Counted from the stretch's first letter, positions 46,219 through 54,810 are shown. The stretch: 64,000 nucleotides of DNA from Streptomyces capitiformicae (GCF_002214185.1 NZ_CP022161.1:4897767-4961766); one strand, 5' to 3'. The notes: generated by a model not told the origin, from the letters alone. Made by a program: numbers and translations.

Positions 46219-47276
46219 CTGAGGCAAGTACTGACCGCCGAGGCTCTCCTTGAGCCAGGCGAGCCGAATGCTGGTCGAGCGAGGCGGGAGCGGCTCGAGC
46301 CGCTCGTAGGTGAGGGCGTCCAGTTCCAGCAAGGGACCTCCTTGCGGACGGTCGACCAGCTTGCCGATGGTCGCTCCCCGTGGTGAGACCGACTTCGTGT
46401 CCGCCCGTGCGGTGCCGATGTCCAGGCGTCGCGCGTGGATCTCATCGAGGCGGATCGCCGGTTCGGGAGAGGGGCTCCGTGCACAACGGCTTTCGACAAG
46501 ACTGCTTCACCGTTGATTTGTGCGCCGCTCAGGATGATGCCGTGCGCCACCAGGATGTCCGAAGCCCAGAAGATGTCACAGGTCAGGAGATGCGCGCCGA
46601 GTGCCTGTTCGGTGCTTCCCATATGGCCGATGTCGGCTTGGCGCAGGTCCACACCGCCGATCCGGGCGCTGGCCAGCGACAGCCACCTGCCTGTGGACAG
46701 CCCGTAGCGGCCGTTGAACCATGACCCGATCGTGAGGAGGTTTCCGTTGATCCAACCACCGACCTTCGCACGATCGAGGTTGAGGTCGAGCGTGATGTCG
46801 CTCCCTTGGATCCATACGTTTCCCTCCACGACCGCGTCGCGCATGTCGAGGCCCGGACAACGCAGCGCTTCCGCGCTGAACTCGGGCAGGTGAGACCTCT
46901 GCAGGTTGACGGCGAGAGTCGTAGCGTGCCGAAGGGTCAAGGCATCGGAGAAGGAACAGGCGTCGAAGTCGATCTCGCAGTCGACAGCCGCGGAGGTCAG
47001 GTCGAGTTCACCCGTCACTCGTGCGCCCGTGACACGGAGCGCATGAACCTTCCCGGGATTCGCGGGCGGGCCGTCAAGCAGCAGGAGCGCGATCACGTGA
47101 GCGCTTATCTGCCGCTCGGGACCCCACGCTGCCCCAGCCGCCGGGTCGTCATCAACCGCCATTCCCGTACGAAGGTCCAGCATGCTGCCGTCCCGGAAAG
47201 CTGACCACAGGCGGCGTTCAGGAGCGCTCCAGTCAGCCGGCGGTGACAGGTCGTCGGGTTCTGGGCGGGTAGCCAT
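46219..47276 (-). pseudogene. Truncated pentapeptide-like 'membrane-associated oxidoreductase'
   Basis: From ATG 47276 about 270 codons read an N-terminal helix (E-R-R-L-W-S-A-F-R-D-G) and then a pentapeptide-style beta-helix (A-R-V-T-G-E-L-D-L-T-S-A-A-V, L-R-Q-A-D-I-G-H-M-G). Near 46470 a frameshift occurs; the next frame continues A-I-R-L-D-E-I-H-A-R-R-L-D and [11 protein letters not shown]. The gene is cut at ~46219, where the STAND gene begins in the opposite direction. Streptomyces homologues are usually annotated as membrane-associated oxidoreductases, with no proven activity. Confidence 0.78.
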
Positions 47277-47393
47277 GATCCCGTTGTACGGAAAATATGG
47301 CTACCTGTACCAGGGTGCCGGTCGGGACCCGGCCTCAGCCACAGCACCGACAGCTCCTTTTGCCCCTGGGACAGAGCTGGGACAGTCCGGGGG

Positions 47394-47570
47394 CGCGGCC
47401 TGCGCGAGCTGAGGGACCGTGGGTACGGGCGCGAGTTGCTGGACCTGCTGCCGGCCGACCGCACCAAGCCGTTCGCCGTGCTCGTCGCGTCGAACGAGGC
47501 GCCGGCACGCGAGCTGTACCAGCGGTGGCGGGGGGAAAGGCCAGAGTCGGCAAGGTCAGTAACAAACACG
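47394..47570 (+). pseudogene. C-terminal GNAT acetyltransferase fragment
   Basis: One frame reads G-Y-G-R-E-L-L-D-L-L-P and F-A-V-L-V-A-S-N-E-A-P-A-R-E-L-Y-Q-R-W, the final strands of a GNAT domain; the acetyl-CoA loop and everything upstream are missing. Confidence 0.65.
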
Positions 47571-48150
47571 CGCACCAACGCCCTCGCCGAACATCAACCC
47601 GCACCACCCTGCTGGAATACCAACAGCTGTGTCGACCAACCGGCGCAACGAAGGGCTGCAGCAGCGTCCCGGACCGTGTCCCCAAGAACCGAACCCAAGG
47701 GTTGTCCAGAACGCAATTCGCAGGCCGTTCGCTGCTGTCTGCGTCTGCTGCATGACCACTTCCTCGGGCGCAGCACATATGAACGATCCCAGCTTGGCGC
47801 GTCCGCGTCACCATCGAAGGGCTTGACGGGAAGGCCGTGTTCGCCTTCGCCTACTGGCTCACTGGTATGCGTGAATCAACGGGCCCTGACCGCTTCGTGC
47901 CCGTGCCGGGCGAACCAAGCGTCTGTACCCAGCTCTACGTTCGTGCCACGGCGCCGACCCGAGACGGAAAGTCACCGCAACGCCCATGAACCGATCGCTG
48001 ACAAGACATCCGCGACCCGCGCCGAAACGTCGCGCGCCCTGCGCGAACCTGCGTCCACGCTCGCGATGTTACGACGCGGGGTACCGGACCAGAACCGTCA
48101 GGCTGAAGGGGGGAGAGGCGGCCGGGGAGCGCCGCTGCTGCCGTTGTCTT
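47571..48150. other. Gene-poor region with an unidentified fragment
   Basis: No intact gene. A 65-codon plus-strand stretch at about 47793-47990 (W-R-V-R-V-T-I-E-G-L-D-G-K-A-V-F-A-F-A-Y) looks protein-coding but starts and ends without signals; I cannot name it. Confidence 0.4.
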
Positions 48151-48777
48151 CTAGGACTCGGTCTGCTCTGCAGAATCCTCCGTCGCGAGGTCGGCCGACG
48201 GTGTGGAGCTCGTGGTTGGTGCGGTAGCAACTGCTGAGTAGAAGACGGACCTGCCCTGCTTGGCGCGTTCGGCCAAGCCCTTGGCGACCAGGGACTCCAA
48301 GGTCATGCGTACCACTTTGGCTTTGGTCTCCCGTTCCGGGTGGGCCTGAGCGAGGGTGTCGGTGACCTCTGATGCGGAGCGCGGCTCGGTGTGCTGGCGG
48401 AGGTGACCGAGGATGAGCTCGCCCAAGGTCGGCGCCTTGGCGGTCTTGGCTGCTGCCGTGTCGGTCGGCTTCTTCCCTTTCGCGGAACCCTTCTTACGAG
48501 GCTGCTTCCGGGGTGAAGCCGGCCTCTGCTGGGGCACCGCGGCGGCCGGGCCGCCAGTTGTTGTCTCGGCTGCAGCAGCCGCGCCCGGTCCGCCGAGCGC
48601 TGTCTGCACGCTCATCAGCACGGCCTGGTCCCGGCGCAGTGCCTCAAGTTGTTCTTGCAGGCCTGCGATCTCAGCACCGATACGGTCCTGTTCCTTGGCG
48701 TTGCGTTCGAGATCTGCACTTACCTGGGCGGTGTATTGCGCTTTGAGATCCGTAGCGTTGAGAGTGTCTTCAGCCAT
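48151..48777 (-). CDS. Coiled-coil/winged-helix protein
   Basis: 208 residues; ATG 48777 follows AGAGGG with ~8-nt spacing. Residues ~10-65 form a coiled coil (A-E-I-A-G-L-Q-E-Q-L-E-A-L-R-R-D-Q). A Pro/Ala/Lys-rich basic linker (P-R-K-Q-P-R-K-K-G-S-A-K-G-K-K) follows, then a winged-helix-like domain (L-G-E-L-I-L-G-H-L-R-Q-H ... V-V-R-M-T-L-E-S-L-V-A-K-G-L-A-E-R). The order suggests a DNA-binding protein that oligomerises. The gene at 50690 has the same architecture, and both flank the IS256 copy. Function unknown. Confidence 0.72.
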   Translation of the reverse strand: MAEDTLNATDLKAQYTAQVSADLERNAKEQDRIGAEIAGLQEQLEALRRDQAVLMSVQTALGGPGAAAAAETTTGGPAAAVPQQRPASPRKQPRKKGSAKGKKPTDTAAAKTAKAPTLGELILGHLRQHTEPRSASEVTDTLAQAHPERETKAKVVRMTLESLVAKGLAERAKQGRSVFYSAVATAPTTSSTPSADLATEDSAEQTES

Positions 48778-49031
48778 GATGGTTGCCCTCTTCCGGAATC
48801 GGGGTCGCTGTGTGTGGCGGATGCTACTCAACCTGGCCGGAACCAACTCCTGTATCTGTCCGGGTTCCCGCGTCTCTCGTGTCGGCGGCAGCTCCTGTTG
48901 CCCTGGATTCCCCTTGACGATACGCGCACAGAGCGCCTGGCTTCCCTCCGGTACGAGGCGTCGCCGAAGGCTGGGTCGTGATTCAGTATCGAGTAGCCGG
49001 TGTTCACAGCACCGGTTGGGAAGGCACTCCC

Positions 49032-50141
49032 GTGCACAGCGTAGTCAACAACGACAGCACCACCACCGCCAATTGCTCCTCCCTGATCGACGAGATCGTC
49101 CGGGAGGGCGCGAGGCGGATGCTGGCCGCCGCGCTCGAAGCCGAAGTCGACGCGTATATGGCCGAGTTGGCCGATCAGCGCGACGAGGCGGGACAGCGGC
49201 TCTTGGTCCGCAACGGCTACCACCAGCCGAGAAAGGTCACCACCGCGGCCGGGTTGGTCGAGGTCAACGCCACGCGCGCGAACGATAAGCGCGTCGATGA
49301 GGCAACGGGCGAGGGTAAGCGGTTCTCCTCGGCGCTGGAGCATTTCCTCGGCTCGGCGGCCGGCCTGTCGGCGGCGACCGTCACCCGGCTGACCGCGCAG
49401 TGGCAGGCCGACCACGCCGCGTTCATGGACCGCGACCTCGCTGAGGTCGACTACGTGTACGTGTGGGCCGACGGCATCCACCTCAACGTCCGCCTGGAGA
49501 AGGCCAAATCCTGCGTGCTCGTCCTGGTCGGCGTGCGGGCCGACGGCTCCAAGGAACTGGTCGCGCTCAAGGACGGCTACCGCGGGGCCGCCGAGTCCTG
49601 GGCCGACCTGGTGCGCGACTGCGCCCACCGGGGCATGCGCGCTCCCATCCTTGCGGTCGGCGACGGCGCCACAAGAGTGCTCGACACCATGCCGAAGTCC
49701 GCGCAGCCGGGCGCGAAGAAGGCGACCCAGGACATCTGCAACGCCGAGGACAAGCAGCACGCTCAAGCGGTGGTCGAGACGCTCGCCCAGCTCTACGGCG
49801 CAAAGTTCCCCAAGGCCGTCAAGAGGATCACCGACGCCGAAGCCGAGCTGCTGGCATTCTTCGACTTCCCCGCCGAGCACAGGGTCCACCTGCGGACCAT
49901 GAATCCGATCGAGTCGACGTTCGCCACCGTCCGGTTGCGGACCAAGGACACCTGCGGCGTCGGCTTCCGCACCGCCGCCCTGGCGATGGTGTTCAAGCTC
50001 GTCGAGTCTGCCCATGTCCGCTGGCGCGCGGTGAACGCGCCCCACCTCGTCGCTCTCGTCCGCGCCGGAGCCCGCTTCGAACGCGGCCGCCTCGTCGAAC
50101 GCGGCCGCCTCGTTGAACGCACCGAGGTGGTAGCGGCATGA
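49032..50141 (+). mobile_element. IS256-family transposase gene with internal deletion
   Basis: GTG 49032 follows GAAGG at 7 nt. The 369-residue product matches IS256 Mutator-type transposases: W-A-D-G-I-H (first catalytic Asp), A-V-G-D-G-A (second), N-P-I-E-S-T-F-A-T-V-R (Glu), A-V-N-A-P-H-L-V-A-L-V-R-A-G. After G-D-G-A the sequence jumps to V-L-D-T-M-P-K-S-A-Q; about 30 codons that normally include the R-C-W-x-H-K motif are absent, in frame. The C-terminus contains an 18-bp tandem duplication (G-R-L-V-E-R twice). The protein is probably inactive although its frame is open. Terminal inverted repeats were not identified. Confidence 0.88.
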
Positions 50142-50598
50142 ACACCGTGGATCTGCGCCCGGCGACGCCGGCCGACAGCGAGTTCTGCTTCCAGCTCCAC
50201 AAGGCCGCCATGGGCAGCTACGTCACGGCCGTGTGGGGCTGGGACGACGAAGACCAACGCGCCCATCACGAGCGCAGCTTCCGCCCGGGTCGCTGGCAGA
50301 TCATCACCGTCGACGGAACCGACGCAGGCCTTCTGATCGTCGAGTACGGCGCGACCGACGTCTACCTGGGGCGCATCGAACTCCACCCCGCTACCAGGGA
50401 CGCGGTATCGGCACCCAGCTCCTCCAGTCCCTCATCGACACCGCAGCCCAATGGGATCAGGACCTGCTCTTTGACGTGTTCACCGTCAACACGCGTGCTC
50501 ATGCCTTCTACCAGCGGCACGGCTTCCGCGAGGAGACCCGCCATGGTGAGAACAACCGCAAGATCCGGCCTGAGAAGCCGTATCTCAACCGAACGTGA
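50138..50598 (+). pseudogene. Frameshifted GNAT acetyltransferase overlapping the transposase gene
   Basis: The ATG overlaps the transposase TGA (ATGA, 50138-50141). The first ~85 codons read L-R-P-A-T-P-A-D-S-E-F-C-F-Q-L-H-K and I-V-E-Y-G-A-T-D-V-Y-L-G-R-I-E-L-H-P. One base is missing near 50389; the next frame supplies the acetyl-CoA loop Y-Q-G-R-G-I-G-T-Q-L-L and the end N-T-R-A-H-A-F-Y-Q-R-H-G-F. Both parts are otherwise well conserved, so the lesion is recent or a sequencing artefact. Confidence 0.82.
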
Positions 50599-50689
50599 TC
50601 CGTTGATTTTTGCTGGTCAGGCATGGTGTAGCTCGGAATGAGAGAGGCATCCGGCGTCTTGTTTCCGCTCCGTGAGCGAGGGGTGCGCG

Positions 50690-51217
50690 ATGGCGTCGGT
50701 GCTGGGAATGCTGGAGGAGCGGGAGACAGCGGCCCGTGTGCGGGCGGAAGGGATACGGGAGGAAGTCGCCCGGTTGGCTGAGGTGTTGGAGGCCGCCGAG
50801 ATCGAGCTGGACCGGCGGGTGATCGCGCGGGAAGAGCTGGTCGAGGCCCTAGCAGCCTCGGCTGCCGAGACCACCGCCGGGACCGAGGCCGAGGAGAAAG
50901 CGGTGCTGTCGCTCGCGCCGGTGCCGGGCTCGACGGTGCCGCCCTGGCGGGAAGGGCTGCCGGTGACGGTTCTGGCGCCGGACTATCAGTGCATTCTGGG
51001 CGTGCTGGAACAGCAGCGAACCACGGGTCACGGACCGCTTCGGGCCAAGGAGATCGCGGTGGAGCTGGGCCTTGACGCGACGCCGGCGAAGGTCGAGGGA
51101 CTGCCGTCGAAAGCCCGGCGCCTGGCGGAGCGCGGGTGGCTCCTCCTGGAGGCGTCGGGGGCGTTCAGTGCCGGCCGGCGGACCGTGGCCGTCCCAGACG
51201 CCGGCTCATCCGCGTGA
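50690..51217 (+). CDS. Coiled-coil/winged-helix protein near IS elements
   Basis: 175 residues from ATG 50690 (GAGGGG ~7 nt upstream). The first ~65 residues are a coiled coil (R-V-R-A-E-G-I-R-E-E-V-A-R-L-A-E-V-L-E-A-A-E); the C-terminal half is winged-helix-like (L-R-A-K-E-I-A-V-E-L-G-L-D-A-T-P-A-K-V-E-G-L-P-S-K-A-R-R-L-A-E-R-G-W). Such proteins are frequent in Streptomyces accessory DNA and unnamed. Its last ~50 nt overlap the 3' end of the IS5 transposase, so the C-terminus may have been altered by the insertion. Confidence 0.72.
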   Translation: MASVLGMLEERETAARVRAEGIREEVARLAEVLEAAEIELDRRVIAREELVEALAASAAETTAGTEAEEKAVLSLAPVPGSTVPPWREGLPVTVLAPDYQCILGVLEQQRTTGHGPLRAKEIAVELGLDATPAKVEGLPSKARRLAERGWLLLEASGAFSAGRRTVAVPDAGSSA

Positions 51218-52141
51218 CCATCGACCACCGGATCATCGCCTCGCTGGTGGCGGGCAGAGTCTCGTAGTCCCGGGCCAGACGGCGGGAGTTCATCAGCCAC
51301 GCGAACGTGCGCTCGGCCACCCAGCGCCTGGGCAGCACCACGAACCCTGCCATGTCGTCGGTGCGCTTGACGATCTCCAAGGTCAGGGCGAGTTTGTCCC
51401 GGCACCAGCCGACGAGGGAGCCGGTGTAGCCGCCGTCGGCCCACACGAGGGTGATGTCGCGGCGCAGCCGGATCAGCAGGCCCGCCGCGGCGTCCCGGTC
51501 GCCGATGTTCGCGGCGGTGACCGCGACGGCCAGGAGCAGGCCGAGGGTGTCGGTCACGATGTGCCGCTTGCGGCCCGGCACCTTCTTCCCGTGTCGTAGC
51601 CGCGTGAGGCGGTCGGCACCGTCGCGGCGGCCCGCACCGACTACGCGTCGATGATCCCCGCAGTGGGCTCGGCCTCGCGGCCCTCGCGCTCACGGAGCGT
51701 CCCGCGCAGCCGGTCGTGGAACTCGGCGATCAGCCCGTGCTCGCGCCAGCGGCGGAAGAAGGCGTAGACCCGGGCCCATGCAGGGAAGTCCGCGGGCATC
51801 GCCCGCCATGAGATCCCGCCCGCGACCAGGTAGCGGATCGCGTCCAACAGCTGCCGGTGGCAGTAGCCCTCGGGCCGTCCACCCCGCCCCTGGAACCAGG
51901 CCGGCACCGGCAGCAACGGCCGGCCGGCCGCCCACTCGGCGTCCGTCATGTCCGACGGATACCGGCGCACCCGGTCCGGATGGTCGGCCGCGTTGCCGTA
52001 CACGTGCGCGAGGCAATCGCACGACACGGCGGGCGGGTTGAAGTCAACGTGCTCGGGCACGTACAACAAAAACAACAGGGCCTCCGGGAACCACTCGGAA
52101 TGGGATCGCACCCCCGAGCTACCAGGAGGCCCTGCTTTCAC
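51165..52141 (-). pseudogene. IS5-family transposase with amber and frameshift
   Basis: From 52141 the frame carries the IS5/IS1647-type N-terminus (M-T-D-A-E-W, L-L-D-A-I-R-Y-L-V-A-G-G-I-S-W-R-A-M-P) up to G-I-I-D-A, where homologues have Gln; here TAG stands at 51641-51643. One base is missing near 51589; the next frame supplies G-R-K-R-H-I-V-T-D-T-L-G-L-L, W-A-D-G-G-Y-T-G-S-L-V and R-R-W-V-A-E-R-T-F-A-W-L with the DDE residues. Two lesions mean no active transposase, unless the family's programmed frameshift acts together with stop read-through. Confidence 0.85.
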
Positions 52142-52159
52142 GCGCGGAAACCGCCGCAG

Positions 52160-52206
52160 TCACCCGATCGAGACTCCCGTTCGATCGACAGCCTTCGAGA
52201 TCGGTA
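52160..52206. repeat. Hairpin-bearing direct repeat, copy 1
   Basis: A 32-bp sequence (52160-52191) identical to 52818-52849, followed after 7 variable bases by shared GATCGGTA. Inside is the inverted repeat CGATCGA-N9-TCGATCG. It abuts the 5' side of the IS5 element and the 3' end of the acetyltransferase gene. Confidence 0.85.
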
Positions 52207-52220
52207 CGTGCAACAACCAC

Positions 52221-52724
52221 TTACGTGTCGGGATGCTCCGGCAGGGCGAGCCAGTCCGACCAGGAGATCTCGCGGCCGAGGAAGCGCGGCTGCTCGAACG
52301 GCCAGTCGGCGGCGATCCACTGCGGCACCAGCGCATCGAGGGCCTGCTCGACCTTGCTGCCCACCAGCTCGTCCACCACCCACCAGGAGATCTCGCCGTC
52401 CGCGCCGGCCCTCTCCGGTGGGTCGATGTAGACACAGCCGAGCAGAGCTGTCTCCGCCGCGTCGAACAGCGCGTAGTTGAAGGACTGGTGTGCGGCGATC
52501 TCCTTCTCGTGCCGCAACAGGTCGGCCTGGTCGGCCTCGTAGGTCATGGTGGCCGCGGGCCAGCCCCAGGCCGGGCCGAAGATGGTCCACAGCCGCTCGC
52601 GCGAACCCATCACAGCCGGATAGTCGAGCGGGGTGTCCGCCTCCCGGATCGGCCGCAGGTGATGACCACCGCCCGGCAGCGGTACCAGGACGGGGTGGAC
52701 GAAGTCATCGGGAAGCCAGCTCAT
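52221..52724 (-). CDS. GNAT family acetyltransferase
   Basis: 167 residues starting M-S-W-L-P-D-D-F-V-H-P (ATG 52724); an earlier start at 52799 is less likely. The protein is a compact GNAT-like fold: P-I-R-E-A-D-T-P-L-D-Y-P-A-V-M, A-L-L-G-C-V-Y-I-D-P, G-E-I-S-W-W-V-V-D-E. The canonical R/Q-x-x-G-x-G/A loop is not obvious, so it may be a divergent member. It is the only intact gene between two copies of a 32-bp hairpin repeat, like a cargo gene. Confidence 0.75.
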   Translation of the reverse strand: MSWLPDDFVHPVLVPLPGGGHHLRPIREADTPLDYPAVMGSRERLWTIFGPAWGWPAATMTYEADQADLLRHEKEIAAHQSFNYALFDAAETALLGCVYIDPPERAGADGEISWWVVDELVGSKVEQALDALVPQWIAADWPFEQPRFLGREISWSDWLALPEHPDT

Positions 52725-52817
52725 GGCGCCCGACCGTAGCAGCGCGCGGCCGTCCGCTCCCCTGGATTTTCCCCGCATACCGCCAGACCCTGCTCTCATG
52801 CTGGGCAGGGCCCGCGA

Positions 52818-52864
52818 TCACCCGATCGAGACTCCCGTTCGATCGACAGACTCCATGATCGGTA
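52818..52864. repeat. Hairpin-bearing direct repeat, copy 2
   Basis: Second copy of the 32-bp repeat (52818-52849) plus GATCGGTA at 52857-52864, same orientation as copy 1. The ECF sigma gene loses its 3' end about 10 nt to the right. Confidence 0.85.
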
Positions 52865-52876
52865 TGGCAACGGCTT

Positions 52877-53292
52877 CTGAGACCAGCCCAGCCCTTTGGT
52901 CGCCCATACCGCCGCACGCTGTTGCGCAGGCAGGCCGGCCAGGGCGTGGTGTACATCGCATCGAGCGGAGATGACATCGCTGACGTCATCGGCCTCCCAT
53001 CGAAGATCGGCTTGCGATGCTTCTGCCGCCTGCTCGTAGTGCCGCTTTCGTCGGGTGTGCTCCAGGATCTCCCGCCTCACGATCTGGAACAGGTAGGCCT
53101 TGGGCTGCTCAATGCGGGCTGGGTCGCGGCAGCCTTGACGAAGGCGTTCCCCACAACGTCCTCGGGGTCGATGAACGATTGCGGTACGTTCGCCGCGCGC
53201 AACTTCTTGCGCGCAAACCCCACCAACTCGCCGTAGTGGCGTGTGTGGATCTCCCCCAGAGTGGCGTCCACACGCCGGCCCGCCTCAGACAT
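52877..53292 (-). pseudogene. Broken ECF RNA polymerase sigma factor
   Basis: ATG 53292 opens region 2 (Y-G-E-L-V-G-F-A-R-K-K-L, then I-D-P-E-D-V-V-G-N-A-F-V-K-A). One base is missing near 53114; the next frame continues V-R-R-E-I-L-E-H-T-R-R-K-R and region 4 begins (A-L-A-G-L-P-A-Q-Q-R-A-A-V-W-A-T-K-G-L-G-W-S). Homology stops at ~52877, where region 4's helix-turn-helix should follow, beside the repeat copy. Both lesions remove promoter recognition. Confidence 0.82.
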
Positions 53293-53461
53293 TGCGTCGT
53301 CCCCCACGCCGCTTGGGGCCGGGATGGGGGCCGCCGCGCTGGGCTCTGATGATCTCTGCCTTCCCGGCGTCGCGGGTCCTGTCAGCCTTGCTGTTGATGA
53401 GCGAGGTGATGCTCGGCAGCAGGAAGCCCAGGACGACGAGCAGGATGGTGATGGGATCCAT
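53285..53461 (-). CDS. 58-aa single-pass membrane protein preceding the sigma gene
   Basis: ATG 53461 has an ideal Shine-Dalgarno AAGGAG 6 nt upstream. The product starts M-D-P-I-T-I-L-L-V-V-L-G-F-L-L-P-S-I-T-S-L, one hydrophobic helix, and ends in a basic Gly/Arg tail (P-K-R-R-G-G-R-R-N-V). Its stop overlaps the sigma start by 8 nt, so the two were translationally coupled. It is too short for standard gene finders. No family is recognised; a role in sigma control at the membrane is inference from position. Confidence 0.75.
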   Translation of the reverse strand: MDPITILLVVLGFLLPSITSLINSKADRTRDAGKAEIIRAQRGGPHPGPKRRGGRRNV

Positions 53462-53549
53462 CTTCTTCTCCTTCGGGTAGCGGTCTTGCGCGCCCCTGTG
53501 CGGAAGCGGCCGTCACCACTGAAGAGGGACGAGTCCGGGATTCTCTTTA

Positions 53550-53576
53550 CACGCCGGCGAAGTCTCTTCAGGTTCC
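53550..53576 (-). promoter_or_regulatory. ECF-type promoter candidate
   Basis: On the minus strand GGAACC (53571-53576), 17 nt, then CGTG (53550-53553) resembles ECF promoters (GGAAC-N16/18-CGT). It lies ~90 nt before the membrane protein start, as expected for an autoregulated sigma operon. Confidence 0.5.
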
Positions 53577-53652
53577 CGGCCCCGCTGGGCTAGGGGATGG
53601 GCCCAGGGAAGGTGCGTCACCAACCGCTTTGAGCACCTGAGTACGAGACTCT

Positions 53653-53666
53653 GAGTACGCGTACTC
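53653..53666. promoter_or_regulatory. 14-bp perfect palindrome before the membrane protein gene
   Basis: GAGTACGCGTACTC, preceded at 53638 by a partial second copy GAGTACGAGACTC. Located 38 nt before the start at 53704, in the divergent gap with the sigma operon; likely a repressor site. Confidence 0.55.
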
Positions 53667-53703
53667 TGTCGGCCCCCGGCCCTCCGCGGAACGCCTCGTA
53701 CGC

Positions 53704-54189
53704 GTGAAGCTGCTGAGTCCTCTCCGCGCACGTTCGTGGCCCGAACGCTGGCTGACTCGCCTGGCCGGGGCCGCTCTGTCTGCTGCCGTCTACGTCCTCT
53801 GCCTGCCCCGCGACCGCTCTCTCCGGCTCGGGTTCCGGGAATCGATCGAGGACGTGGCCCCGTTCACCGTCTCGGGCGTCGTGGTCCTGGCCGCCGCCCT
53901 GTTGCCGCTGGCGGCCTACTTCGGCCATCGGGACACCCTGGCCTGGCCGCTGCTGGTGGTGGCTGTCCCGCCCTCCGTCGTGATCTGGGTGCTACTGCTC
54001 CCCGCCCACTCCGACTTCGAGTCGCCCGCCGGACACTTCTGGCCGCATCTGTGGGGTGCGTGGACGCTGGTGATCGCTGCCTGGGGGCTGCTCGTCGCAG
54101 CGGTGGCCCGTCGGTTCCGCAAACTCCGAAGTGAGCCTCCTGCGGAGGAGGGATGGGTGCTCCGGGCACACGAGCCGCACCAGCCGTGA
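53704..54189 (+). CDS. Four-helix integral membrane protein
   Basis: 161 residues from GTG 53704; no strong Shine-Dalgarno. About four hydrophobic helices (L-A-G-A-A-L-S-A-A-V-Y-V-L; V-S-G-V-V-V-L-A-A-A-L-L-P-L-A-A-Y; L-L-V-V-A-V-P-P-S-V-V-I-W-V-L-L; A-W-T-L-V-I-A-A-W-G-L-L-V-A-A-V). Unknown family. Its palindromic operator and divergence from the sigma operon suggest regulated expression. Confidence 0.68.
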   Translation: MKLLSPLRARSWPERWLTRLAGAALSAAVYVLCLPRDRSLRLGFRESIEDVAPFTVSGVVVLAAALLPLAAYFGHRDTLAWPLLVVAVPPSVVIWVLLLPAHSDFESPAGHFWPHLWGAWTLVIAAWGLLVAAVARRFRKLRSEPPAEEGWVLRAHEPHQP

Positions 54190-54386
54190 ACCGTCTCCCA
54201 CGCGTCCGTGCGGTCAGGCACCTGTGGTGGAGCCCGGCCGCGAGATCATCAGGACGGTCACCGTTGTCCACAGCAAGTTGAAGTGGCGCTGGCGCCGCTC
54301 CTTCCCGAAGGCAGCATGGACAAGATCTCCCCCAACAACGATCAGATTGTCCGGCTACACCACCACAGAGGACATGACCCCCGGCC

Positions 54387-54540
54387 TGGTACCGGCACAT
54401 CACCCTGGCAGAAATCCGAAGGCTCATGGCAGCTTGTCGCCCCGGAACAGCGCACCTCCGCCGCCACATTGATCGGGCACTGAGACGGTCCGTCTGGCGC
54501 CGCCGTCACCAGGCCGCCGCACACGCTGCCATCGGCAAGG
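54387..54540 (+). pseudogene. C-terminal fragment of an IS4/IS701-like transposase
   Basis: W-Y-R-H-I-T-L, then A-E-I-R-R-L-M-A-A and R-R-S-V-W-R-R-R-H-Q-A-A-A-H, the order seen at the end of Streptomyces IS701-type transposases, compressed by deletions. 54190-54386 holds nothing recognisable. Confidence 0.6.
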
Positions 54541-54603
54541 TCCCCACCCATAACCCCACCAACGACAGATCTGCCAGCAGTCACGGCAAGCACCGTTGCA
54601 GTA

Positions 54604-54810
54604 CTAGAAGCCGTCGGCGTTGAAGTTGTGGATCACGTCCCGGACCCGGTCCGCACTGGTGAACGTCACCTCGGCGATCTTCGCCACGGGCATGCCCTGC
54701 GCGGACAGCAGCACCATCTGGGCCCGCCGCCACGTCACCACTGACCCGGTGCCCCTGCGGATGATCCACAGCAGGCGCTGTCCCTCATCGTCATCTCTCG
54801 CGGACGCGTA
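54604..54810 (-). pseudogene. N-terminal fragment of an IS630-family transposase
   Basis: Minus-strand frame D-E-G-Q-R-L-L-W-I-I-R-R-G-T-G-S, W-R-R-A-Q-M-V-L-L-S-A-Q-G and V-A-K-I-A-E-V-T ... R-V-R-D-V-I-H-N-F-N-A-D-G-F, then TAG at 54604-54606. This is the helix-turn-helix domain of IS630 transposases; the catalytic domain is absent. 54811-55092 has no gene. Confidence 0.72.

Noticed and set aside
53243..53593. Plus-strand frame of 116 codons
   Set aside because: Antisense to the small membrane protein and its promoter region; no ribosome-binding site or protein character.
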